The position numbers and the translations under genes are program-made. The notes under the pieces are model-generated. The model did not search any database. It was given only the letters and a program-made list of their open reading frames with translations, and was not told the origin of the DNA. From Rhodopirellula sp. (GTDB lineage: Bacteria > Planctomycetota > Planctomycetia > Pirellulales > Pirellulaceae), in contig NZGD01000062.1 in assembly GCA_002690925.1 (NCBI GenBank), positions 1 through 32,827 of the forward strand: DNA of 32,827 nucleotides. Direction: 5' to 3'. Shown here in pieces: positions 17,311 to 26,503 of this stretch; position 1 is the stretch's first letter; each line of letters opens with the position of its first letter.

Positions 17311-18777
17311 TCACTGCAGTCGTTGCTTGAGCAGTTCTTTGAGTTCTGCAACGACACCCGGTTTCTCAACAGCGACATTTTCTGTTTCCGCCTGCTGAGT
17401 ATCGTGGTCGTAAAGCTCAACATTGCCTTTGTCATGCACAATCAAACGATATCGATCCGTACGGATTGTCCTGCCTTTACGGGAGTAAGATATTGCAGGA
17501 TGCCCTACCGCCGAAACATCATCCAAAAACGGCTTCAGCGAAACACCTACAGCCTCGCGCGGCGTGGGCAAGCCAGACAATTCACATAGCGTCGGCAGAA
17601 TGTCCAGGGATTCCACGACTGAATCGGTGCGTTGGCCGGGATTTTTCAAACCTTTGCAATGAATGATCAAAGGGGACCGCAGCGATTCTTCGAACAATGC
17701 GTGCTTTCCCCAAATGGCATGTTCGCCGAGATGCCAACCATGATCTCCCCACAACACAATGATGGTATCATCTTGCAAATTCAGACGTTCCAAACGCTTC
17801 AATAAGCGTCCAACGAGGGCATCGGCGTAAGTTACGCACGCAGCGTAGTGCCGCCTTACTTCCGTGGCAAAGTCTGCATCCGCATTAGGATTGCGTCCCC
17901 AACGGTTGTACTTCATGAACTCACCCGACTGATGCCATGTGGTCACACCCTCAGGTTTTCCAGGGTGCGGAATGGGGGGCAATACAGCATCCTTGTACGC
18001 ATCCATGTACTTCGCGGGTGCTCCGAACGGCAAGTGTGGTCGAATGATGCCAACTGCGAGAAAAAATGGCTTATCCGAATCAGCCGCCAACAGATCCATC
18101 TGATGCAACGATTCATCCAGAATCCGGCCATCAGGATAGATTCCATCCGTGCCATCGACGGACTGAAACACATCCATCTCTTTTGCGTTCTTTCGAATCT
18201 CACCGTTCGCCAATCCGTGCATCGCACCACGGGGGTGCTGCCATGGCCCGGCAGGTAGTAGGTGCCGATCCCACGACTCAGGCATTTCAAGAGTACCGTT
18301 ATCGTCCCAGTCACTTCCACCACGTCCCCCTGGATGATGCGAGACTTTTCCGACGGACACGGTGGTATAGCCTTGAGAGCGAAACCACGCGGGCATGGTG
18401 GGCGCAATTTCCGATGCTTTGTTACGCAGGCGGTTCGCCCGTTGAAACAGCGCCCCATTGTCACTGGGGCCATACTGTCCGGTCAGTAGGGTGTAACGCG
18501 AGGCACCGCATGTCGGAGCCTGAACGTAATGTCTTCCAAAAATTCTGCCTTGGGATGCCAACCGGTCAATGTTGGGCGAGACGATGTAGTCTTTACCGTA
18601 ACACCCTAACTCTGGTCGCAAATCGTCCACGCAAATCAACAGGACATTCGGATGGCCCGTGGCACCGATGGTGACGCCCGACGACTCGTCAACTGCGACC
18701 GCGGAACCACATTGCCAGAAGAGACAGAGTGTCGCGAGCGTCAGAGCGATCAAAGGATTCGATATCGGTAGGACCAT
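17311..18777 (-). CDS. Secreted type I sulfatase (iduronate-2-sulfatase-like)
   Basis: About 488 residues. A signal peptide ([20 protein letters not shown]) is followed by a mature alkaline-phosphatase-fold enzyme that should release sulfate from sulfated polysaccharides outside the cytoplasm. The metal-binding start [18 protein letters not shown], the modification motif C-G-A-S-R with Cys90 as the formylglycine precursor, and the second metal site [17 protein letters not shown] all match the iduronate-sulfatase-like group. CGASR has Ala where Pro is commonest, which still fits the (C/S)-x-(P/A)-x-R rule. An in-frame ATG at 18858 with AGGG upstream would add 27 residues ahead of the signal peptide; the start that leaves a normal signal peptide was preferred. 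Sulfatases are very numerous in marine planctomycetes. Confidence 0.92.
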   Translation of the reverse strand: MVLPISNPLIALTLATLCLFWQCGSAVAVDESSGVTIGATGHPNVLLICVDDLRPELGCYGKDYIVSPNIDRLASQGRIFGRHYVQAPTCGASRYTLLTGQYGPSDNGALFQRANRLRNKASEIAPTMPAWFRSQGYTTVSVGKVSHHPGGRGGSDWDDNGTLEMPESWDRHLLPAGPWQHPRGAMHGLANGEIRKNAKEMDVFQSVDGTDGIYPDGRILDESLHQMDLLAADSDKPFFLAVGIIRPHLPFGAPAKYMDAYKDAVLPPIPHPGKPEGVTTWHQSGEFMKYNRWGRNPNADADFATEVRRHYAACVTYADALVGRLLKRLERLNLQDDTIIVLWGDHGWHLGEHAIWGKHALFEESLRSPLIIHCKGLKNPGQRTDSVVESLDILPTLCELSGLPTPREAVGVSLKPFLDDVSAVGHPAISYSRKGRTIRTDRYRLIVHDKGNVELYDHDTQQAETENVAVEKPGVVAELKELLKQRLQ

Positions 18778-18931
18778 CGAAACAGGGTACCGATTGCAAG
18801 ACTGTATTGACCTGAATCCAACAAAACATTGGACAGGTCGAGTACCAAAAAGTTGCATCCAAAAACCCTGAAGCTCAACGTGACAAGCTACAACACACTT
18901 AACAGGACATCATTGAGACCGGGATAACTCT

Positions 18932-19378
18932 TCAGTCGACGTTATCAAAATCCTCGAAGTCTTCGAGTCCATCAACGACCTCAGGCTCTTCATTTGCTTT
19001 GCTTCCGAGCCCAAATTCGGTGCTGATCTCATCATCGATTTCGATTTCGTAATCGTCTTCATCTTCCTCTTCGAAATCATCATCGAAGTTGTCGTCGAAA
19101 TCATCCTCATCGATATCATCGAATTCATCCAGGTCATCGTCATCATCGAGATCATCCTGAAACCCAGTGTCTGGATTTACTTCCTCGTCGTCGGAAAACC
19201 CACCGTCGTCATCATCCTCTTCGGTGGCATCCTCAGGATCACTGCCTTCCTGAGGCTGATCTTCATCAGCCTCATCATTGACAACAGGTACCGCGATACC
19301 GCCTGCTTCCGGCAAGGCAGCATGAGGAGCGGGAACAAACGAACCGAGAACGGCGTTCAAGGGATCAACAACAGCCAT
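18932..19378 (-). CDS. Extremely acidic low-complexity protein (148 residues)
   Basis: By my count 65 of 148 residues are Asp or Glu, with one Lys and no Arg. The acidic block runs from about residue 35 to 115 in runs such as DDLDDDDDLDEFDDIDEDD, often with Phe, Ile or Tyr spaced between. A milder N-terminus of 34 residues (PLNAVLGSF, PAPHAAL) and an acidic end (EDFEDFDNVD) flank it. It has no signal peptide or membrane segment. Such proteins can bind cations or basic proteins or act as nucleic-acid mimics; nothing here decides between these. The ATG at 19378 was chosen; another frame over the same DNA gives a Met/Ser-rich shadow. Confidence 0.72.
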   Translation of the reverse strand: MAVVDPLNAVLGSFVPAPHAALPEAGGIAVPVVNDEADEDQPQEGSDPEDATEEDDDDGGFSDDEEVNPDTGFQDDLDDDDDLDEFDDIDEDDFDDNFDDDFEEEDEDDYEIEIDDEISTEFGLGSKANEEPEVVDGLEDFEDFDNVD

Positions 19379-19994
19379 GGGCGAGGATCAACGATTGGAG
19401 TCTGCAGGAAAAAGTGATGTCGAGTTAGGTCGCCTGCCCAGTTTACCGACGCTCCGCCATCACGGGAATCGATCTCAGCAGGTAAGTACGGCGTGAGCAA
19501 GTTAAAGGATCTTACCCCACTAATTAACTAGGCAGCCCTGGAAAGACAGGAAAGATGCATCAAAAGCACAGTTTTGTCCGACTTTCCCCGTCTGACCGGT
19601 TAATTCAAGCTGAATGATGACCAATCACCGATGGTAACGGAAGTAGGCAGAGCGAGGCTCCTGCGGCTTCCACCGATTTCGCCTGCGATCCTTTGGCTAA
19701 CTGAATGAACTTTACTGAGGCTCCAGGGCCTCAGTGCATTACCGCGGAACGCCCAAAACGTCGTAAGTACAGGCCCAGCAGCATCACGCCAACCGCACAG
19801 ACCGCGGCGGGGTGCCAGCACTGCCCTAGCAGCCAATTCTCACTTTTTGATAGTGCAAAAGCACTCGAGACCTCGGCTTACCTGTGCAAAACGCGTCGGT
19901 TGAGTTTTTTTGCGTCGCAGCTGGCTTTCAACGCTTTTGCCGTTAACTCGCTATCGATCCCCGCAACCGCTGACATATTTCCGGAAAACACCGC
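19379..19994. other. Intergenic region between divergent genes
   Basis: About 600 bases separating the acidic protein (minus) from the LpoB-like gene (plus). I find no gene with a usable start. A minus-strand frame ending at 19735 (…GLYLRRFGRSAVMH) reads like a membrane segment but has no ATG, GTG or TTG before the next upstream stop. A hairpin follows it. Promoters for both flanking genes should lie here. Confidence 0.45.
19714..19735. terminator. Perfect 8-bp stem-loop
   Basis: ACTGAGGC and GCCTCAGT enclose a six-base loop. It coincides with the stop codon of the startless minus-strand frame mentioned for this region. No T-run on either strand; it may be a terminator or RNA-stability element. 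Confidence 0.45.
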
Positions 19995-20762
19995 ATGAAC
20001 AAGCCCCAGCAGCTCCGTCATTTGAGATTGATTCTTTTGCTCACCTGCGGCTCATTCATCGGCTGTGCAAGCCAATATGGACATATTCTTGTCAAGCAGG
20101 ACAAAGACCTCGTGGGCAGTCACGCTGCCGGTGCAGCGACCTGGAACCCACTGGTGGACGCCTCTGTGGCGCAGTTACTGGGAAGATGTCCTCCAGCGGT
20201 GCAACCTGCGACCTTCCACAACGCATCAACACTAAACAACAGCTCCCCTCAATTAGAAGGTGCGGCGTTCAATCCTACGGGTCTGCCCCCAGGAACATCA
20301 GCCGCCTTGGCCAACGGCCCCGCATCCGTCTGTTTCATCGGAATTGAAAACAAAAGCGCTGAGGAACTCGGTGACTTCAAAGACCAGCTTTACGAGCGTA
20401 TTGACACTCAGATCAACTCAGCAGAAACCTTCCGAGCCATCAGCCGGCGTATGGTTGACGCGGCTTTGCTAGAAACAAGGCTCCGTCCCGACGCACTTTT
20501 CCTGCCAGCTAATCGGGCAGCCTTTGCAGCGGCTCTCGGGAGACAAGGAGCCCCCGTGGATTACTTGCTCTACGCAACGGTAACGACGGGAACAACCGAT
20601 CGCAATAAAAGCAGTCAACGTGATTATGAAATCACGTTGGAAATGGTGAACATGCACACGGGTGATTTTCTGAAAGAATCAGCAAAAATCCGAAAGGGTT
20701 ACAGTAAAAATCGAGCCGGCAAGTGGTGGAACTACGGATGGTTTGATCAAGCAGATGGTTAG
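19995..20762 (+). CDS. LpoB/CsgG-like outer-membrane-type lipoprotein
   Basis: A 255-residue lipoprotein: signal peptide with lipobox FIGC (Cys24), a low-complexity linker to about residue 105, then an LpoB-type alpha/beta domain. This domain begins ASVCFIGIENKSAEELGDF and continues through AETFRAISRRMVDAALLE, VDYLLYATVTTG and YEITLEMVNMHTGDFLKES, matching LpoB in layout. In E. coli LpoB activates the class A penicillin-binding protein PBP1b. Many planctomycetes are thought to lack such proteins, so the partner here may differ. The linker is Pro/Asn/Ser-rich, suited to spanning the periplasm. The next gene, a COG3014-type lipoprotein 295 bases on, is its usual genomic neighbour. Confidence 0.75.
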   Translation: MNKPQQLRHLRLILLLTCGSFIGCASQYGHILVKQDKDLVGSHAAGAATWNPLVDASVAQLLGRCPPAVQPATFHNASTLNNSSPQLEGAAFNPTGLPPGTSAALANGPASVCFIGIENKSAEELGDFKDQLYERIDTQINSAETFRAISRRMVDAALLETRLRPDALFLPANRAAFAAALGRQGAPVDYLLYATVTTGTTDRNKSSQRDYEITLEMVNMHTGDFLKESAKIRKGYSKNRAGKWWNYGWFDQADG

Positions 20763-21057
20763 GACTTTTGATCGCGAATGCAGTGGGGGAGCAACACCAT
20801 TTAGGCTCATGGAAGTTGACGAAGAGCATAAATGCACTCGCCACCATAACCCCGGAACATGCCCCCGAACATGAACAACAGCGAACCACAAAAACCCAAT
20901 TGAGTCAGCACGAACTGATCGCCACAAGCTGATGACAGTCGTGAATGTTTCAAAACCCGGACATTTTACGGCGGCCTTCACCAAGGTTTCCCCCAACCGC
21001 ACCCTGCTGTTCGCGGCGAATGTGCCAAGTATCCAGTCATCGTGAAACAACGCTCTC

Positions 21058-22521
21058 ATGGCTAACCGTCACTTGCATGCCTTTAAGATTCTGTTGCTAC
21101 TAGTTGTACTTGCGCATTTGCCGGGCTGTGCAAAATCGGTGGCCACCATCAGTACTGCGCGTCAAGCGTTCGCCGTTGGCGATCTGAAAACAGCGTCGTT
21201 GACTTTGCAGGAAGTTGCCAGTGGAAACGCCCAAATCAGAGAGACAGCCGAGCTGGACATGGCCGTCGTTGAACTTGCGGCGGGGGCCCCGTCCGCAGCG
21301 GAACGTCGCCTAAGAACCATGCGAGATCGATTCGATGCTGCAGCAAAGATCAATCCACTAAGCGAGACAGCGGCAGTACTCACGGACGACAACGCGAAAC
21401 GTTTCCGGCCTGCAGGGTACGAAGAGGTCATGATCCGAACGATGCTTGCCATCTGTTCACTCGCAGGTGATCAGGTCGACGCCGAAAGCTATACGCTACA
21501 GGCGATTAACCGGCAGTCCAAGTTGGCTGCGAAGGCCAACATGAGAGGGCTCGACGGCGGAAACATCTACCAACCTATCGCAATCGCTCCGTATCTGCGC
21601 GGCGTTCTCCGCGAAGCAACACACCACGACTACGATGACGCTTCGCGATATTACCAACTTGCCAGCGCGGTTCAGCCGACTTTTTCTGCGGCGGCGATCG
21701 ACATCGCCCGTTCGAAGAATGGAACCCACAGCGCAAAGGGGCATGGAGTCTTATATGTCATTTCATGCGTGGGTCGAGGGCCGATCCTACACGAAACAAT
21801 CGCCCCAACCACCACTGCAACACTGGCGATTGCATCCTCCGTGCTGAACTCAGCGACAAATCAAAGTCGCGATGACAACGACAATCAAGCTACCGAAAAC
21901 AACGAGGCAACCGAGGAGCGGGAGACAGAAGAGGTTCCAGCCCTGCCAAACATCGCCTCGGTTAAGATCCCCGAGGTTGTGATTCCCGAGAGCCCAGTCG
22001 CAAACGTCGGAATCCTGGTCGATGGCGAGCCCATCGGAAAAACTGAAACGCTCACCAATGTCGCCGACCTAGCAATTCGTCAGAACAAAGCAGAGATGCC
22101 ATGGACGATCGCTCGAGCGATTGTTCGAAGAGTGACCAAGGAGGCAACTGTGGCAGCCGTTGGTGACGCCATGGGCCTTGAAGGAACCGCGGGATCACTA
22201 TTTCACTTTGCGACCGCATCCGCGTGGAGCGGCATGGAAAAGGCTGACACCCGCTGCTGGGGATTACTCCCACGGGAAATCCAAGTCCGGCGCACAGAAC
22301 TGCCAGCGGGACCTCACCAAGTCCATGTCGTCCCTTTAGGCTACGACGGCAGATTGCTTGCTAACGCGACACAGCAAGAAATCACCATTACTGATGGCAG
22401 AAACCAATACCTGATCGTGATGGCACCCACAGAAGAAATGCAAGTTGTATATCACGCGAAGAGCATGGAAGGCCAAGGTTCGGATTCATCCGAACCGCTC
22501 ACCTTCTCTTTGTCGGACTAA
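21058..22521 (+). CDS. COG3014-family lipoprotein
   Basis: A 487-residue lipoprotein with lipobox LPGC (Cys24). An N-terminal helical repeat region (about 25-210, TPR-like: AVGDLKTASLTLQEVASGNA, then DYDDASRYYQLASAVQP) is followed by the segment HGVLYVISCVGRGPILHE. A charged, Asn/Glu-rich linker (about 270-300) and a C-terminal beta-rich part with RCWGLLPREIQVRRTELPAGPHQV come next. These features match COG3014, whose genes regularly accompany LpoB-like and small DUF4810 lipoproteins. The small third member was not found here. Function is unknown; it is probably a cell-envelope complex partner of the preceding lipoprotein. Confidence 0.72.
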   Translation: MANRHLHAFKILLLLVVLAHLPGCAKSVATISTARQAFAVGDLKTASLTLQEVASGNAQIRETAELDMAVVELAAGAPSAAERRLRTMRDRFDAAAKINPLSETAAVLTDDNAKRFRPAGYEEVMIRTMLAICSLAGDQVDAESYTLQAINRQSKLAAKANMRGLDGGNIYQPIAIAPYLRGVLREATHHDYDDASRYYQLASAVQPTFSAAAIDIARSKNGTHSAKGHGVLYVISCVGRGPILHETIAPTTTATLAIASSVLNSATNQSRDDNDNQATENNEATEERETEEVPALPNIASVKIPEVVIPESPVANVGILVDGEPIGKTETLTNVADLAIRQNKAEMPWTIARAIVRRVTKEATVAAVGDAMGLEGTAGSLFHFATASAWSGMEKADTRCWGLLPREIQVRRTELPAGPHQVHVVPLGYDGRLLANATQQEITITDGRNQYLIVMAPTEEMQVVYHAKSMEGQGSDSSEPLTFSLSD

Positions 22522-22653
22522 CCACTGATGATCAGGCTAAACCACTCACGCAACAGTGCGGCAAAACCTCCGCCACCTTAACACTGGTTCATCCCCGAGC
22601 GTCAAATCCCGTACGTGCAGCGGCACTACAGGACTTTGTGGAGACCCACAACA

Positions 22654-23424
22654 TCAACTCGGCGCACGATCAGGCTTTGCAAGTCCGCCGCCAAGCGTGC
22701 CATCATCAAGTTCCTGCACCGTGCGGCCAAGTACGATATCAAAATTCGCCTCCAGTTCACCAATTTTGGATCCCTTGATCGGATTGAATCCGACCAGCAG
22801 AGAATCGCGGGCGGCCTGATTGGAAATTCGTTTGAACAGAAAGTCTTTTTGGTTCATCGGATGCCCCTTGACCAGCATCTGTGTGGTCAAAACCCGCCGT
22901 CCATTTTTACTGACCCCAAAGTGAATATGAGGTGTTCTTCCAGGGTATGGAACCGGTTTGATAGTCCGAAAGAAGTAGCGTCCCTGACTGTCGGTCAAAT
23001 AACGACCGTACCCCTGAAAGTTACCGTCCGTTTTGGTTTTATTGCTGGACCCGCTGTGCAAATAGGCTCCCCCGGAATCACACTGCCAAATCTCCACAAA
23101 TGCGTTCCGAATCGGCTGTCCATTCTTGCCCAGCACCTGGCCAGAAAGATAAGTGATTTCACCGACACCGGGATTCAGAGCATCATTGATCAACAGCAGG
23201 TCATTGTCAGTATCAAGGGGAAGTTTATCTGGATAGAATGGCCCCTCGACCATGCTGGCTGTTCTTACCAAACCATCAGTGACCTCGGCGGCAAAGCATC
23301 CAGGAATAGCAAAACCGGCTGCAATCAACGCCGATTTTTGCAAGAGAGCTCGTCGATCCAGAGAATTCAAATGCCGCTGCGATGCGGACCTTAACGCAGC
23401 GATGGCTTCTTTTTGACTCTTCAT
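22654..23424 (-). CDS. Tat-exported intradiol ring-cleavage dioxygenase-like protein
   Basis: About 256 residues. The N-terminus has DRRALLQKSALIAAGFAIPGC: a twin-arginine signal, with a Cys that could carry lipid. The intradiol fold shows EGPFYP (61-66), PIRNAFVEIWQCDSGGAYLH, and GRYFFRTIKPVPYPGRTPHIHF. The likely ferric-iron ligands are Tyr121, Tyr160, His166 and His168, aligning with the protocatechuate 3,4-dioxygenase set. The loop between the second Tyr and the HxH is shorter than in that enzyme. Catalysis would open catechol-type rings between the hydroxyls. An exported location is unusual for catechol metabolism and suggests aromatic polymers or another substrate. Start is the ATG at 23424 with GAGAAAG upstream, in place of a TTG at 23481. 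No aromatic-degradation genes lie nearby. Confidence 0.85.
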   Translation of the reverse strand: MKSQKEAIAALRSASQRHLNSLDRRALLQKSALIAAGFAIPGCFAAEVTDGLVRTASMVEGPFYPDKLPLDTDNDLLLINDALNPGVGEITYLSGQVLGKNGQPIRNAFVEIWQCDSGGAYLHSGSSNKTKTDGNFQGYGRYLTDSQGRYFFRTIKPVPYPGRTPHIHFGVSKNGRRVLTTQMLVKGHPMNQKDFLFKRISNQAARDSLLVGFNPIKGSKIGELEANFDIVLGRTVQELDDGTLGGGLAKPDRAPS

Positions 23425-23860
23425 TATTTCTTTCTCGTTCGGGTTATCGAGATTGTCAGGACACGTCGAAAATCCAAACAATCACCGCGGTATCCATTCG
23501 CAAATTGAACCAATTTCGCTCGCGAACTCACACATCACTCTTTCATCTGCCAAGCACCGAGATGCTGACAGTTTAATCGTTTCATCTCAACCCGGATGTG
23601 AAGTAGCAGAAAAATCGATATCTCGACCATTCGACCTGCTACCGTCAATCACCATCATCCCACCCAGCGACGCGACAGCCGTCGTGACCAAACCCAACCG
23701 ACATCGAGTTATGACCTCTGCATATCTCGAGACACGCGATCAGTTGATCGATTTGTATCAACCAGTGGATCCAGCGTGCCCCTGCCGTCTGGTCCCCAAC
23801 ATCCACTCCCTGCCCCATCCACCCAGATGATCAAGGCGTGCGGGCTACGTCTTCACAGTT

Positions 23861-23904
23861 CGGCATTCAATTCACACGAGCCCGGCATTCACTTCACAAC
23901 AGCC
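23861..23904. repeat. 22-bp tandem repeat, two copies
   Basis: Units 23861-23882 and 23883-23904 begin CGGCATTCA and end in AGCC, differing at three positions by eye. Confidence 0.85.
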
Positions 23905-23936
23905 CCGTAACCAGCGACACACACCTGGCCCCGATC

Positions 23937-23990
23937 AAATCACACACAGAATCAAAATCACACACAGAATCGAAATCAGAAACACGATAA
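23937..23990. repeat. 18-bp-period tandem repeat, two good copies and a diverged third
   Basis: AAATCACACACAGAATC occurs at 23937-23953 and 23955-23971, spaced by 18 bases, followed by a diverged third unit (AAATCAGAAACACGATAA). Because the period is a multiple of three, the minus strand reads as a repeated hydrophobic ILCVIL motif in a short open frame, probably by chance. Confidence 0.8.
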
Positions 23991-24252
23991 AATCATGGCA
24001 TGGTCGCATGCAGTAACCATCCATGGCAACTGGGAAGGCGTGACCTTTCCTGGAAGCAAATCCACTGCCCGCTGGCGACGCGAGCACACTGGCCGATACA
24101 CTGAAACCTGTGCTGCCGCCATAGTGGCCTTCAGCAAACGTTTGGCCCTCATTCAGGCCGGTCACCTCGAAGAGCTTTTAGCCCTTGTCACCCATCTGGT
24201 TCTTTCATGACGAAAGATCCCCACTGTGCCCGAACGGGGAGCTGCGAAAAAA

Positions 24253-26172
24253 ATGAAAATCGCCACAAACCGCCCCTGGTCGCCCCAACAGAGCGCAGCC
24301 CTTTACGAAATCGATCGCTGGAGCGACGGTTATTTCAGCATTTCAGAAGAGGGGACGATCACGGTCTCACCGACGCGTAATCCGGAGAGCGGGATCGATT
24401 TGAAGCAGCTGATCGATCGCTTGAAACAGCGTGGCTTGGACCTGCCAATCCTAATCAGATTCAATGGGATTTTAGGGGATCGTCTAAAAACTCTGAGCCA
24501 ATGTTTCCAGAAAGCCATCGACGATCACGATTATCAAAACGGCTATCGCTGCATCTATCCAATCAAGGTCAACCAGCAGCGTGATGTCGTCCAGCAAATC
24601 ATCCACCATGGACAACAATTTGGATCAGGAGTGGAAGCTGGTAGCAAACCGGAGTTGCTGGCAGTGGTCGCAATGACCGATGCAGACACACCCATCATCT
24701 GCAATGGTTTTAAAGATGCTGAGTTCATACGCATGGCACTGCTCGCTCAACGACTTGGCCGCACGGTCATTCCAGTCGTGGAAAAGGTCAGCGAACTCGA
24801 CTTGATTCTCAAAATTTCAGACGAGCTTGGAGTACGACCGACGCTGGGCATGCGAGTCAAACTTGCAACCCGTGGCTCAGGCAGATGGCAGGCCAGCGGG
24901 GGCTACCGGAGTAAATTCGGTTTGACGGTTGCAGAGATGCTCAACCAATTAGACCGACTGATTGACCACGGCATGGGTGATTGTTTCCAGCTACTACACT
25001 TCCACGTGGGCAGCCAGGTAGGCAATATTCGTCAACTAAAGGCTGCCATCATGGAAGCTTCACGCATCTACGTTGACCTTCACCGACGCGGAGCAGGATT
25101 GAAATACCTTGATGTGGGCGGCGGACTTGGTGTCGACTACGACGGCTCCCAAAGCGATACCGATTCGAGCATGAATTACACGGTGCAAGAATATGCCAAC
25201 GACGTTGTTTTTCACGTTCAAACGGTCTGTAACGAGGCATCTGTGCCGCACCCCCAGTTGATGTCGGAAAGCGGTCGTGCAATCGCTGCCCACCACAGTG
25301 TGCTTGTTATAGAAACACTTGGCGTCACATCTCAAGGAAACGTCCAAGCAGTTCCTATGCAAGTGCCCGACCACTATGAGCAGCCTGTACTGGACCTGTG
25401 GATGACCTTCAACGAGTTGACCACTGACAACATCCGCGAATCCTACCATGACGCGCAGCTTTCCCTCGACATGTGCATGAGTCTCTTTAGCGGGGGATAT
25501 TTACCACTGGAACAAAGAGTCACAGCGGAGGACCTGTTTTTCTCCATTTGCCATCGCATTCGGGACATGGCAAACGCGCAAGGTGAGGTCCACGAGGACT
25601 TCAAGGAACTCGACCGCATGCTTTCAGACATTTATTTTGTGAATTTCTCTTTATTCCAATCCATCCCCGACTCATGGGCAATCAATCACCTGTTCCCCGT
25701 GCTGCCGGTTCATCGACTCGACGAACAACCGACACGGCATGCCGTGTTGGGTGACATCACGTGCGACAGCGATGGCAAAGTGGACCGATTCATCAACGGT
25801 GGGAAACAAAAAAGAACGCTCCTGTTGCACGACATTCGTCCTCATGAACCGTATCAATTAGCCGTCTTCATGGTCGGCGCCTACCAAGAAATCCTGGGCG
25901 ATCTGCACAATTTATTTGGTGACACGCATGCGGTTCATGTCGATGTGCACGACGGCAACGCAAAGGTGCAATCGATCGTCAAAGGTGACACAGTTCGCGA
26001 AGTTCTGGGCTATGTCCAGTACGAAGGCCGTGAACTCGTCGACAAACTGCAAGATGCTGTTGAGGATGCAGTGCAGCACGGCCATATCAACAACGAACAA
26101 GCCGGCGATACCGTCTCGTTTTATGAGCAGGCCCTGGAACATTACACATATCTGTCGAGTCGAGACGAATGA
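24253..26172 (+). CDS. speA: Biosynthetic arginine decarboxylase
   Basis: About 639 residues, the size of E. coli SpeA (658). It is a PLP enzyme that converts arginine to agmatine, the first step to putrescine. The cofactor lysine is Lys105 in YPIKVNQQRD. LLHFHVGSQ and YLDVGGGLGVDYDGS are the PLP-phosphate and barrel motifs. A C-terminal active-site cysteine lies in GDITCDSDGKVD, preceded by VNFSLFQSIPDSWAINHLFPVLP. All expected residues are present. An upstream GTG at 24226 would add nine residues; GGGGA before the ATG slightly favours 24253. It stands alone between two repeat-rich intergenic regions. With speD and the aminopropyltransferase elsewhere in the window it supplies the polyamine backbone. 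The agmatine-to-putrescine step is not encoded here. Confidence 0.95.
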   Translation: MKIATNRPWSPQQSAALYEIDRWSDGYFSISEEGTITVSPTRNPESGIDLKQLIDRLKQRGLDLPILIRFNGILGDRLKTLSQCFQKAIDDHDYQNGYRCIYPIKVNQQRDVVQQIIHHGQQFGSGVEAGSKPELLAVVAMTDADTPIICNGFKDAEFIRMALLAQRLGRTVIPVVEKVSELDLILKISDELGVRPTLGMRVKLATRGSGRWQASGGYRSKFGLTVAEMLNQLDRLIDHGMGDCFQLLHFHVGSQVGNIRQLKAAIMEASRIYVDLHRRGAGLKYLDVGGGLGVDYDGSQSDTDSSMNYTVQEYANDVVFHVQTVCNEASVPHPQLMSESGRAIAAHHSVLVIETLGVTSQGNVQAVPMQVPDHYEQPVLDLWMTFNELTTDNIRESYHDAQLSLDMCMSLFSGGYLPLEQRVTAEDLFFSICHRIRDMANAQGEVHEDFKELDRMLSDIYFVNFSLFQSIPDSWAINHLFPVLPVHRLDEQPTRHAVLGDITCDSDGKVDRFINGGKQKRTLLLHDIRPHEPYQLAVFMVGAYQEILGDLHNLFGDTHAVHVDVHDGNAKVQSIVKGDTVREVLGYVQYEGRELVDKLQDAVEDAVQHGHINNEQAGDTVSFYEQALEHYTYLSSRDE

Positions 26173-26207
26173 TCAAGGAATGCTCATGATCACAGGGACA
26201 AGCCCCC

Positions 26208-26237
26208 AACGCCGCTAGACAAAACGTCGCTAGACAA
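26208..26237. repeat. 15-bp tandem repeat, two copies
   Basis: AACGCCGCTAGACAA (26208-26222) and AACGTCGCTAGACAA (26223-26237) differ at one base. Confidence 0.85.
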
Positions 26238-26334
26238 TTGGTGTAACCGGGTGACACGATCACCCGAATGCCTCGAATGAGCCATTCACGTGCTCGCGAG
26301 CGAAACAGTCGCCGAGGCAACACAAGAGTCTTTC

Positions 26335-26376
26335 CCCAGAGCTTTGGTCCCAGTGCTTTATTCCCAGAGCTTTAGG
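26335..26376. repeat. 14-bp tandem repeat, three copies
   Basis: Units 26335-26348, 26349-26362 and 26363-26376 share the pattern CCCAG(A/T)GCTTT followed by three variable bases. Confidence 0.85.
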
Positions 26377-26503
26377 GGCTTAGAAAGCAAAACTTGTGGC
26401 GCACCGTGACAAGCCAAATGGCAGGCATTCGAGGTAAAACAGATATTTGAATGATTCTGACGAAAGACAGAACGGAATCATCAAGACCAAGCAAAACTCG
26501 GCT

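Larger units (their letters stand above)
23425..24252. other. Repeat-bearing intergenic region upstream of speA
   Basis: About 830 bases. It holds a small hairpin (AAATTG/CAATTT, 23502-23516) in the leader of the dioxygenase gene and two tandem repeats listed separately. Short open frames, for example 71 codons at 23995-24210 plus, show no recognisable features. The speA promoter should be in the last 250 bases. Confidence 0.5.

Noticed and set aside
18910..19155. Met/Ser/Thr-rich minus-strand frame over the acidic protein gene
   Set aside because: It is the shifted reading of repeated GAT/GAC/GAA codons; the Asp/Glu frame is longer and has a better start.
23935..24165. Minus-strand 76-codon frame with a hydrophobic end (ILCVIL repeats)
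   Set aside because: The hydrophobic segment comes from the 18-bp tandem repeat and no ribosome site or conserved feature supports it.
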